A stretch of DNA of 64,000 nt from an uncultured Pseudomonadota bacterium (GTDB lineage Bacteria; Pseudomonadota; Gammaproteobacteria; Burkholderiales; JALYOK01), in the NCBI GenBank assembly GCA_902826775.1, contig CADEHE010000008.1, positions 149,797-213,796 on the forward strand, in the 5' to 3' direction. A program made the position numbers and the translations under genes. Below the pieces are notes generated by a model. The model did no database searches, was not told the origin of the DNA, and saw only the letters and a list, made by a program, of their open reading frames with translations. Positions 35,396-41,850 of this stretch are shown here, piece after piece (within the stretch, counting starts at the first letter, position 1; the number at the start of each line of letters is the position of its first letter).

Positions 35396-35689
35396 ATGGC
35401 GATGGTAGGAAAAGGCTGTTCACTCTGGCTAATAGTAGCTCTTGCCGCGAATTGGGTTTGCGGAATCGCACTCTATTGGGTATTGCGAGCGCATTCTTAC
35501 TCAACATGGCTCAAACTCGGGGGTTCTGGGCTACTGCAGTTTTACCAAGGAAAAGCCCGAGAGTGGGTACGCAAGGGGCAATTCTTGCGACGAGAAGAGC
35601 CAGTTGGGGTGAAAGTCCTGGGGCTGGGAATCTGGTTCTCGGGTCTCGCTGTTGTCGGATTATTCGCTTGTGCGCTGCTTGCGAATTAA
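35396..35689 (+). CDS. Small two-helix membrane protein, unknown
   Basis: A frame of 97 residues begins MAMVGKGCSLWLIVALAANW. Two hydrophobic segments (about residues 8-30 and 74-95) flank a basic, aromatic middle (YQGKAREWVRKGQFLRREE). This pattern fits a small inner-membrane protein with a cytoplasmic loop. I do not recognise a family. It lies between inverted and direct copies of the REP-like motif, so it may be cargo of the repeat region. The ribosome site is weak (GGCGGAG further upstream). Confidence 0.45.
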   Translation: MAMVGKGCSLWLIVALAANWVCGIALYWVLRAHSYSTWLKLGGSGLLQFYQGKAREWVRKGQFLRREEPVGVKVLGLGIWFSGLAVVGLFACALLAN

Positions 35690-35700
35690 TGAAGGGTCCA

Positions 35701-36052
35701 TTAACGGGGTCACCATTAACGGGGTCAGGTCTTGCATTAACGAAACTACTGAGTTAATCTCCCTCGCATGGCCCGCCCCCTCCGCCTCGAACTCGCCGGC
35801 GCTCTCTATCACGTCACCTCGCGCGGCGACGGCCGCGAGGATATTTATCTGGACGAGCGCAAAATTAACGGGGTCAGGTCTTGCGCAAAATTAACATTAA
35901 CCATAGCATTAATGGGGTCATAACATTAACGGGGTCAGGTCTTGCATTAACGCAACTACTGAGTTAATCTTCCTCGCATGGCCCGCCCCCTCCGCCTCGA
36001 ACTCACGTTACGCCTCGAACTCACGTTAACGGGGTCAGGTCTTGCATTAACG
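35701..36052 (+). repeat. Array of REP-like motifs and truncated transposase 5' ends
   Basis: The motif TTAACGGGGTCAGGTCTTGC appears at 35716-35735, 35865-35884, 35926-35945 and 36026-36045, with shorter forms at 35701 and 35908. Three copies continue into a shared leader (AACTACTGAGTTAATCT) and then ATGGCCCGCCCCCTCCGCCT, the start of the transposase gene. The spacers are A+T-rich and made of fragments of the same motif. The last leader belongs to the intact transposase gene at 36078. The rest of 35690-36077 holds nothing else. Confidence 0.85.
35768..35857 (+). pseudogene. Truncated 5' copy of the RAYT gene (30 codons)
   Basis: Ninety bases match the first 30 codons of the transposase at 36078 almost exactly, then break off into REP-like motif sequence. 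A second, shorter copy of about 27 bases is at 35978-36004. Each has its own copy of the upstream leader. These look like repeated rearrangements at the transposase 5' end rather than decay of full copies. Confidence 0.85.
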
Positions 36053-36077
36053 CAACTACTGAGTTAATCTCTTTCTC

Positions 36078-36953
36078 ATGGCCCGCCCCCTCCGCCTCGA
36101 ACTCGCCGGCGCTCTCTATCACGTCACCTCGCGCGGTGATGGCCGCGAGGATATTTATTTGGACGAGGACGACCGGCTCATGTGGCTGGAGGTGCTCGGC
36201 CAAGTCTGCCAGCGCTTCAATTGGCGCTGCCACGCCTGGTGCCAGATGAGCAACCATTATCACCTGGTGCTGGAAACGCCCGAAGCCAATCTCGCGCAAG
36301 GCATGCGCCAGCTCAATGGCGTCTACACGCAGCGCTTCAACCGGGCGCACGAGCGCGTCGGGCACGTGTTTCAGGGGCGCTACAAAGCGATTTTGGTGGA
36401 AAAGGATACCTATCTGCTGGAGTTAGCCCGCTACGTGGTGCTCAACCCGCTGCGCGCACGCATGGTGCGCAGCGCTCGGGCCTGGCACTGGAGTTCCTAC
36501 CGGGCGATGATCGGCGCGGAGCCGGCGCCCGCGTGGCTGGAAACCGATTGGCTACTAGGACAGTTCGCCGCCCAACGCCGTCGCGCGATCGAGCGCTATG
36601 TCGAGTTCATCGAAGCCGGTGGAGCGTCGATTTGGGAGAATCTGCGCGGACAAATTTACCTCGGCAGCGATGCTTTTGTGGAGCGGATGCAGAAGAAAAG
36701 CGCGCAAGTCGACATCGCAGAGATTCCACGCCTGCAGCGCAGGCCGCTCGCCAAGCCAATGGACTACTACCGCAAGCGCCACCGCGACGCGAAAGCGGCG
36801 ATGGCGGCGGCCTACGCAAGTGGTGACTACACAATGCAGCAGATCGCGAAGGCCTTTGGCGTTCACTACGCGACGGTGAGTAGGGCGGTGAAGGCCGGCG
36901 AGGTTGAGTCTAAGGAGATTCGTTTGCAACGTGTGCCGGATTGCAAGACTTGA
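36078..36953 (+). CDS. REP-associated tyrosine transposase (RAYT, Y1_Tnp superfamily)
   Basis: This protein of 291 residues belongs to the TnpA(REP)/IS200-like group. The N-terminus MARPLRLELAGALYHVTSRG is typical. The HUH-like metal site is WCQMSNHYHLVLETP, and the catalytic tyrosine region follows (LNGVYTQRFNRAHERVGHVFQGRYKA). A C-terminal helix-turn-helix (YTMQQIAKAFGVHYATVSRAVK) resembles DnaA/Trp-repressor folds in this family. RAYTs are thought to mobilise or process REP hairpins. The gene is flanked by directly repeated REP-like motifs on its left and an inverted one covering its stop codon, so it appears to own the repeat family. Confidence 0.92.
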   Translation: MARPLRLELAGALYHVTSRGDGREDIYLDEDDRLMWLEVLGQVCQRFNWRCHAWCQMSNHYHLVLETPEANLAQGMRQLNGVYTQRFNRAHERVGHVFQGRYKAILVEKDTYLLELARYVVLNPLRARMVRSARAWHWSSYRAMIGAEPAPAWLETDWLLGQFAAQRRRAIERYVEFIEAGGASIWENLRGQIYLGSDAFVERMQKKSAQVDIAEIPRLQRRPLAKPMDYYRKRHRDAKAAMAAAYASGDYTMQQIAKAFGVHYATVSRAVKAGEVESKEIRLQRVPDCKT

Positions 36954-36957
36954 CCCC
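36941..36957 (-). repeat. Inverted REP-like motif overlapping the RAYT stop codon
   Basis: TTGCAAGACTTGACCCC is the reverse complement of the left-hand motif with one difference. The RAYT stop TGA (36951-36953) lies inside it, so the gene is bounded by inverted motifs like a small transposon with its right end inside the coding sequence. Confidence 0.75.
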
Positions 36958-36967
36958 TTTGCTGTTG

Positions 36968-37001
36968 CGCGCTCCCTGCGTTCTTCCCTCAACGTTTGAC
37001 G
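36968..37001 (+). repeat. 34-bp direct repeat upstream of two toxin-antitoxin pairs (second copy 37926-37959)
   Basis: The block CGCGCTCCYTGCGTTCTTCC followed by CTCAACGTTTGACG occurs twice with one mismatch. The copies lie 43 and 54 bases before the antitoxin starts at 37045 and 38014. It may be a promoter or operator duplicated with the modules, or the footprint of an insertion. Confidence 0.8.
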
Positions 37002-37044
37002 GTGCGGTATTGCGTCTCTGCCTATCGGGTATTATCATCGATCC

Positions 37045-37275
37045 ATGAAGACATTAACCGTCAAGTTGCCGGAGCCTCTGGCGCTATGGCTCACGCGTCG
37101 CGCTAAGCAATTGGGGCGGCCTCAATCAGAACTCGTTCGTGAGGCTCTGGAGCGTGTGCGCGCTGGTGGCAGCGCCGCAAGTTGCCACGATCTTATGGCG
37201 GACGTGTGCGGCAGCGTGCGGGGGCCGAGAGACCTTTCGACCAATCCAAAGCATTTCGACGATTTCGGTAAGTGA
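37045..37275 (+). CDS. Ribbon-helix-helix (CopG-like) antitoxin, module 1
   Basis: This protein has 76 residues. The N-terminal ribbon-helix-helix reads MKTLTVKLPEPLALWLTRRAKQLGRPQSELVREAL, typical of CopG/VapB-type DNA-binding antitoxins. The C-terminal tail (residues 40-76), ending PKHFDDFGK, would bind and block the toxin. The stop overlaps the toxin start by GTGA. Such antitoxins normally repress their own operon, and the 34-bp repeat upstream could be part of that control. Confidence 0.85.
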   Translation: MKTLTVKLPEPLALWLTRRAKQLGRPQSELVREALERVRAGGSAASCHDLMADVCGSVRGPRDLSTNPKHFDDFGK

Positions 37276-37691
37276 CGCGCACTATCATCGACACGGGGCC
37301 GCTGGTGGCTTACTTCAACGCGGCGGACCGATGGCACCGGTGGACGATTGAGCAGATGGCGACATTCACCGCACCCTTGTTAACTTGCGAACCGGTCATC
37401 ACGGAAGCGTGCTTTCTCATCCATCGTGCGGGTGGGCGGCCGGCAGAGTTGGTGCGCAAGCTCGAACAAGGCGTGTTGGAAATCGCCATCGATCTTGAAG
37501 AGGAAGCCGCCGCGATTGCAACTTTGCTGAGCCGCTATGAGGAAACGCCGATGTCGGTGGCGGACGCTTGCTTGGTGCGGCTATCGGAACGGCACGCGGA
37601 TTGCCGCATTTTCACACTCGACTCCGATTTTCAGCACTACCGCCGCAACGCCCGCCAAGTGATTCCGCTCTTGTTTCCTAGCCAGCGTTAA
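37272..37691 (+). CDS. PIN-domain toxin (VapC-like), module 1
   Basis: This putative ribonuclease toxin has 139 residues and starts at GTG 37272, overlapping the antitoxin stop. PIN-domain acidic residues are visible in IIDTGPLVAYFN (Asp near residue 7), ITEACFL (Glu), MSVADACLVRL (Asp) and FTLDSDFQHY (Asp). It probably cleaves tRNA or another RNA when freed. The 3' end (TTCCGCTCTTGTTTCCTAGC and on) is duplicated about 1.08 kb downstream, next to a transposase remnant. Confidence 0.9.
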   Translation: MTRTIIDTGPLVAYFNAADRWHRWTIEQMATFTAPLLTCEPVITEACFLIHRAGGRPAELVRKLEQGVLEIAIDLEEEAAAIATLLSRYEETPMSVADACLVRLSERHADCRIFTLDSDFQHYRRNARQVIPLLFPSQR

Positions 37692-37704
37692 TCTCCCGGT
37701 AGAT

Positions 37705-37900
37705 TCACATTCGAAGTGCACCACGATTAGCGGCGCTGAAGACTTCATGAGGAGTCAGGAAGTTGAGGCACTTGCGGGATCTATGATTGAGCTTGTTGAC
37801 GATTAATGCAAGACACTGGTCGGTTACATTGCTCAGGTCTGCGCCTTTGGGGAAGTATTGGCGCAGTAAGCCATTGACGTTCTCGTTGGCAAATTCACGC
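37705..37900 (-). pseudogene. IS30-family transposase C-terminal remnant
   Basis: On the minus strand the peptide NENVNGLLRQYFPKGADL, followed by NKLNHRSRKCLNFLTPHEVF, is the C-terminal end of an IS30-type integrase-core transposase. The N-terminal part and the DDE residues before the glutamate are missing, and the frame upstream carries no family sequence. The rest of 37692-38013 holds the second 34-bp repeat and the leader of the next toxin-antitoxin pair. Confidence 0.8.
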
Positions 37901-38013
37901 AAATTTACCGGCAGTTGTTCCTCGCCGCGCTCCTTGCGTTCTTCCCTCAACGTTTGACGATACCGCATGTGAGGCGTAGAGTGCCTCAGATTGAGTCGTA
38001 CACGAGGCATTGA

Positions 38014-38277
38014 ATGGATCAGCTTACGGTTAGGGGCTTCGACAAGGCACTGGCCCAGCGCATTCGCGAGGTTGCGCGGGAACGCGGTATCTCGCTCAAT
38101 CAAGCTGCGGTGCTGTTGCTGCGGCAGGGCGCAGGGTTGGCGGTGAGTGGCAGGCGTAGCGGGCGCGTGGCGGATTCGCTCGGCAAGTTGATCGGGGCTT
38201 GGAACAAGACCCAGGCTGAGGACTTTCGGCGGGCGTTGCAGCCTCTAGAGCAGATTGACGCGGAGTTGTGGAAGTGA
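38014..38277 (+). CDS. Antitoxin of module 2 (ribbon-helix-helix-like)
   Basis: This protein has 87 residues and begins MDQLTVRGFDKALAQRIREV. The short strand followed by helices (ARERGISLNQAAVLLLRQGAG) fits a ribbon-helix-helix DNA-binding domain. The tail RVADSLGKLIGAWNKTQAEDF is the likely toxin-binding part. The stop overlaps the toxin start by GTGA at 38274-38277, as in module 1. The sequence is not closely related to module 1 despite the shared upstream repeat. Confidence 0.82.
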   Translation: MDQLTVRGFDKALAQRIREVARERGISLNQAAVLLLRQGAGLAVSGRRSGRVADSLGKLIGAWNKTQAEDFRRALQPLEQIDAELWK

Positions 38278-38672
38278 GGGTGTTGCTCGACACTAACGCC
38301 TACGCGGGCATGATGCGCGGAGATCAGGCGGTTGTCGCTTGGTTGAGCAAGGCGGAGCAACTGCTACTCTCCCCCGTCGTTGCCGGTGAACTCCTGTTCG
38401 GCTTCCGGCGCGGGACACGCTTGAAGCGCAACCTCGCGGAGCTGGACGAGTTTCTCGATAATCCGTATGTCAGCTTGGTGCCGGTAACGTTCACCACCGC
38501 GGATCGCTTCAGCCGCATCGCCGCCGCTCTGCGCGAGAAAGGGCGACCCATCCCCACCAACGACATCTGGATTGCCGCGCAGGCAATGGAAAGCGGGGCT
38601 GATCTGTTGTCCTACGACGCGCATTTCGCGGAGATCGACGGATTAGCGTGGGTCAATCTGTCGGCGGACTGA
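38274..38672 (+). CDS. PIN-domain toxin (VapC-like), module 2
   Basis: This toxin has 132 residues from the GTG at 38274 (a GTG two codons earlier is also possible). The PIN motifs are VLLDTNAYAGMMRGD, SPVVAGELLFGFRRG (Glu), IPTNDIWIAAQAM (Asp) and LLSYDAHFAEIDGL (Asp). These match the VapC/FitB class of RNases. It should form a complex with the preceding antitoxin. Confidence 0.9.
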   Translation: MRVLLDTNAYAGMMRGDQAVVAWLSKAEQLLLSPVVAGELLFGFRRGTRLKRNLAELDEFLDNPYVSLVPVTFTTADRFSRIAAALREKGRPIPTNDIWIAAQAMESGADLLSYDAHFAEIDGLAWVNLSAD

Positions 38673-38741
38673 CGCTGCAAAGGTTGAACCTAGATCCGGC
38701 AGTTGACCGCTTATCGCGTTTGCAAGAAGTCCATTAAGTCG

Positions 38742-38930
38742 TTCCGCTCTTGTTTCCTAGCCAGCGCTAGTCTGCCGCGGATGGCCCGCCCCTGCGCCTC
38801 GAGCTCGCCGGCGCGTTCTGTCACGTCACCTCGCGCGGCGACGGCCGCGAGGATATTTATCTGCGCGAGGACGACCGGCGCGGCGGCCTTTGTCGTTCAC
38901 TACGCCACGGTGAGCAGAGCGGTTAGGGTA
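38742..38930 (+). pseudogene. Internally deleted RAYT copy preceded by a copy of the module-1 toxin tail
   Basis: From 38742 to 38766, 25 bases repeat the end of the module-1 toxin (37663-37687). From 38781 the sequence follows the RAYT 5' end for about 100 bases, with a 1-base deletion, then jumps to its 3' helix-turn-helix part (GTTCACTACGCCACGGTGAG). The middle of the gene, including the catalytic site, is gone. The remaining bases between 38673 and 39009 show only the probable promoter area of module 3. Confidence 0.85.
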
Positions 38931-39009
38931 AGGGAAGGCCTGGGATTTGCTTTCAAAGGATCTGCGATTCATGCTAATGTAGTGAATATAACTACTTTGA
39001 GGGTAAAAC

Positions 39010-39246
39010 ATGAAATCCGTTAGCGCCGCCGACGCGAACCGGCATTTCTCCGCGCTGTTGCGCGAAGTGTCCCGGGGGGCGCGCATTACCGTCACCTCTC
39101 GTGGCAAGCCGGTCGCGATGATTTCCGCCGCCGACCCGGCTGAGCGCCGCGAGCGGGCCGCAGCCAGGCGAGCACTACTGTTACGGCTACGAACCGTACC
39201 AGCAACAGGGGCGAGAAATTGGTCGCGCAGCGACCTCTATGAGTAG
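39010..39246 (+). CDS. Phd/YefM-type antitoxin, module 3
   Basis: This antitoxin has 78 residues. MKSVSAADANRHFSALLREV and ITVTSRGKPVAMIS are hallmarks of the Phd/YefM fold, which differs from the antitoxins of modules 1 and 2. The C-terminal tail rich in Arg (RRERAAARRALLLRLR) would contact the toxin. An A+T-rich leader (GTAGTGAATATAACTACTTT) precedes it and contains an inverted AGTAGT-type repeat that could be its operator. Confidence 0.88.
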   Translation: MKSVSAADANRHFSALLREVSRGARITVTSRGKPVAMISAADPAERRERAAARRALLLRLRTVPATGARNWSRSDLYE

Positions 39247-39248
39247 CG

Positions 39249-39704
39249 GTGGTGTTGCGCATCGCACTCGACACAAACATCATTGCCTACGCCGAAGGAG
39301 CGGGCGATGCGAAACGCTGCAAGGCGGCGCGCGAACTCGTCGCGCGCTTGCCCGGGCAATGGATCGTTGTTCCCGCCCAGACGCTCGGTGAGTTGCATCG
39401 GGTGCTTGTCGGCAAGGCGGGGCGTACTGCGGCGGATGCGAAATCGGCAATCCTGAGTTGGGCGGACGCCTTTGAAATCGCTGATTCCACATTCGACGCC
39501 CTGCGCGCGGCGCTTGATCTCGCAGCGGATCATCATGTGCCGATCTGGGATGCGCTGGTGCTTTGTGTGGCGGCTGAGCAGAAATGCCGGCTGCTCCTCA
39601 GCGAGGATTTTCAACACGAATTTACCTGGAGCGGTGTAACGGTGGTGAATCCGTTCCAAACACCGGCACACGCGTTATTGGTGTCGGCGTTGCAGCACAA
39701 ATAG
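39249..39704 (+). CDS. PIN-domain toxin, module 3
   Basis: This toxin has 151 residues and starts at GTG 39249, two bases after the antitoxin stop. PIN acidic positions are in IALDTNIIAYAEGAGD, AQTLGELHRVL (Glu), HVPIWDALVLCVA (Asp) and LLLSEDFQHEF (Glu-Asp). It is the third PIN toxin within 2.5 kb. The three share only motif-level similarity, so they were probably gained separately rather than by tandem duplication. Confidence 0.9.
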   Translation: MVLRIALDTNIIAYAEGAGDAKRCKAARELVARLPGQWIVVPAQTLGELHRVLVGKAGRTAADAKSAILSWADAFEIADSTFDALRAALDLAADHHVPIWDALVLCVAAEQKCRLLLSEDFQHEFTWSGVTVVNPFQTPAHALLVSALQHK

Positions 39705-39746
39705 CCGGAACGCGCCCGGCTCTGCGGAAGCCGACCTCCCTCGGTT

Positions 39747-41735
39747 TTACGTGACTGCGATCCTGTCGCGCAGTACCACCGCTTTCACTGCTGCGACGAT
39801 GTCTTGCGTTTGCGGAATCACCAAGCGTTCGAGCTTGTCGTTATAGGGCATGGGCGCATCGCGCGCGCCCACGCGGACGATCGGCGCATCCAGCCAGTCG
39901 ATTCCATGCTCGGCGACCATCGCGGCGACTTCCGCGCCGAAACCCCAACGCTTCCAGCCTTCGTGCGCAATCACCAAGCGGCTGGTTTTCTTGACCGACT
40001 TGAGGATCGATTCTTCGTCGAGCGGACGCAGCGTGCGCGGATCGATCACTTCGACGCTGATGCCTTCCGCCTCGAGCAACGTGGCGGCCTGCAATGCGAT
40101 GTCGACCATAGCCAGCGTGGCGACCAAGGTCACGTCTTCGCCGTGGCGCTTGATCGCGGCTTTGCCGATGGGAATCGCATAGGGTTGCTCCGGCACAGGG
40201 CCTTTCTTGCCGACATAGAGCAATTTGTGTTCGAGAAATACGACCGGATTGTCTTCGCGCATCGCGCTGGTGAGCAGGCCCTTGGCTTCGTAAGGCGAGG
40301 ATGGCGCCAGCACCACTAAGCCCGGGACATGGGTGAACCACACTTCCAAACTTTGCGAATGCTGTGCCGCGAGCCGGATGCCGCCCCCTTGCGGGCCGCG
40401 AATGACTAGCGGCACTGTGGGCTTGCCGCCCAGCATGAAGCGGAACTTCGCCGCTTGGTTGACGATCATGTCCATCATCAGGGTGACGAAGTCGAAGATT
40501 TGCACTTCGGCCACCGGGCGCAATCCTGTTACTGCGGCGCCGACCGCGCAAGCGGCGATGGCTTGCTCGGAAATCGGCGTATCGCGCACGCGCTCGCTGC
40601 CGAATTGTTCGATGAGACCGCGGCTAGCGGCGAAAATGCCGCCGATCTTGCCGACATCTTCGCCCAGCACAAACACGCGCGGATCGCGCTGCATTTCTTG
40701 CGCGAGCGCTTCCTTGATCGCTTCGGCGAATAGCAGTTCGCGTGTGCCTGGATTGCTGGGTTCTTTGGCTTGGTAGTGCGGCGCATAGACGGCATTGTCC
40801 AGATCTTGCAGCGTCGGTTCCGCGCTCGTCTCGGCGAACTGTTTCGCCGCATCGAGTTCCGCCTCGACCTCCGCGCGAATGGCGTCGATGCGGCTTTGCG
40901 CAATTTTGTGCTTCTTGCGCATGACATCTTCGAAACGCGCGATCGCATCGAGGGCCTTCCAATCGTCGACTTCCTGGTCGGCGCGGTAGCGCGGCAAATT
41001 GGCGCGCATGGAATGATCGCCCCAGCGGTAGGTCAAGGCTTCGATTAGGCTGGGCCCTTGGCCGGCGCGTGCGCGTGCCGTCGCCTCCTTGACTGCCTCG
41101 AACACCGCGAGCACGTCGTTGCCGTCCACGGTGACCCCCGGCATGGAGTAAGCGGCCGCGCGTTTGGAAAAGCGATCGATGGAAGTCGAATCGCTCATCG
41201 CGGTGGAAAGGGCGTACTGATTGTTCTCGCAGAGATAGACCACCGGCAGCTTCCAGACGGAGGCGAGATTCAAGCATTCGTGGAAAATGCCTTCGTTGGA
41301 TGCGCCGTCGCCGAAGAACACGACGCCGACTGCTTTGTTGCCGCGCATTTTGTTGGACAGCGCCGCGCCGGTGCCGATGCCGATGCCGGCGCCAACGATG
41401 CCGTTGGCGCCCAGGATGTTGAGATCGAGGTCGGCGATATGCATCGAGCCGCCGAGGCCCTTGCAGTAGCCGGTCACACGCCCCATCAATTCCGCCATCA
41501 TCTTGTCGGACGAGGCGCCTTTGGCGATGCAATGGCCGTGGCCACGGTGATGGCTGACGACGAAGTCGTCTTTGGTCAGATTGGCGCAGGCGCCCGCAGC
41601 AACCGCTTCCTGACCGACGTAGCTGTGCGCCGTGCCCTTGACCAGGCCTTCCTTGAATAAGTCGATCACCTTTTCGTCGAAGCGGCGAATGCGCAGCATG
41701 GTGCGAAACAGCGACTCAATTTCGGCCTTATTCAT
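39747..41735 (-). CDS. Fused alpha-beta E1 component of a 2-oxoacid/acetoin dehydrogenase
   Basis: This thiamine diphosphate enzyme has 662 residues. The alpha half (1 to about 325) has HSYVGQEAVAAGA, HHRGHGHCIAKG and the cofactor motif GDGASNEGIFHECLN (GDG at 142-144) with CENNQYA. The beta half begins near TRELLFAEAIKEALAQEM and includes GEDVGKIGGIFAA, DTPISEQAIAACAVGAA and IRGPQGGGIRLAAQHSQ. Alpha and beta are usually separate genes; here they form one chain without an intervening stop. No E2 or E3 gene is nearby. Acetoin dehydrogenase is the closest guess from motif style. It lies 115 bp after the PQQ dehydrogenase on the same strand. Confidence 0.9.
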   Translation of the reverse strand: MNKAEIESLFRTMLRIRRFDEKVIDLFKEGLVKGTAHSYVGQEAVAAGACANLTKDDFVVSHHRGHGHCIAKGASSDKMMAELMGRVTGYCKGLGGSMHIADLDLNILGANGIVGAGIGIGTGAALSNKMRGNKAVGVVFFGDGASNEGIFHECLNLASVWKLPVVYLCENNQYALSTAMSDSTSIDRFSKRAAAYSMPGVTVDGNDVLAVFEAVKEATARARAGQGPSLIEALTYRWGDHSMRANLPRYRADQEVDDWKALDAIARFEDVMRKKHKIAQSRIDAIRAEVEAELDAAKQFAETSAEPTLQDLDNAVYAPHYQAKEPSNPGTRELLFAEAIKEALAQEMQRDPRVFVLGEDVGKIGGIFAASRGLIEQFGSERVRDTPISEQAIAACAVGAAVTGLRPVAEVQIFDFVTLMMDMIVNQAAKFRFMLGGKPTVPLVIRGPQGGGIRLAAQHSQSLEVWFTHVPGLVVLAPSSPYEAKGLLTSAMREDNPVVFLEHKLLYVGKKGPVPEQPYAIPIGKAAIKRHGEDVTLVATLAMVDIALQAATLLEAEGISVEVIDPRTLRPLDEESILKSVKKTSRLVIAHEGWKRWGFGAEVAAMVAEHGIDWLDAPIVRVGARDAPMPYNDKLERLVIPQTQDIVAAVKAVVLRDRIAVT

Positions 41736-41850
41736 GGCGCGGCGCCTCCCTGTGAACGCTGAGATTAGCCGACATCAAATGCCAGGGCAAATGCCGCCTT
41801 GAGGCGCGCGCCCCCGCCCGGGGTGCTCGAAAAGCCCGCCCCAGGGCGCG

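Noticed and set aside
35701..36052. Possible CRISPR array in the repeat region before the transposase
   Set aside because: Repeat spacing is irregular, spacers are fragments of the repeat or of the transposase gene, and no cas gene is present.
37901..38103. Extension of the IS30 remnant to a 132-codon gene
   Set aside because: The N-terminal part overlaps the second 34-bp repeat and the module-2 antitoxin and has no transposase similarity; only the C-terminal part is IS30.
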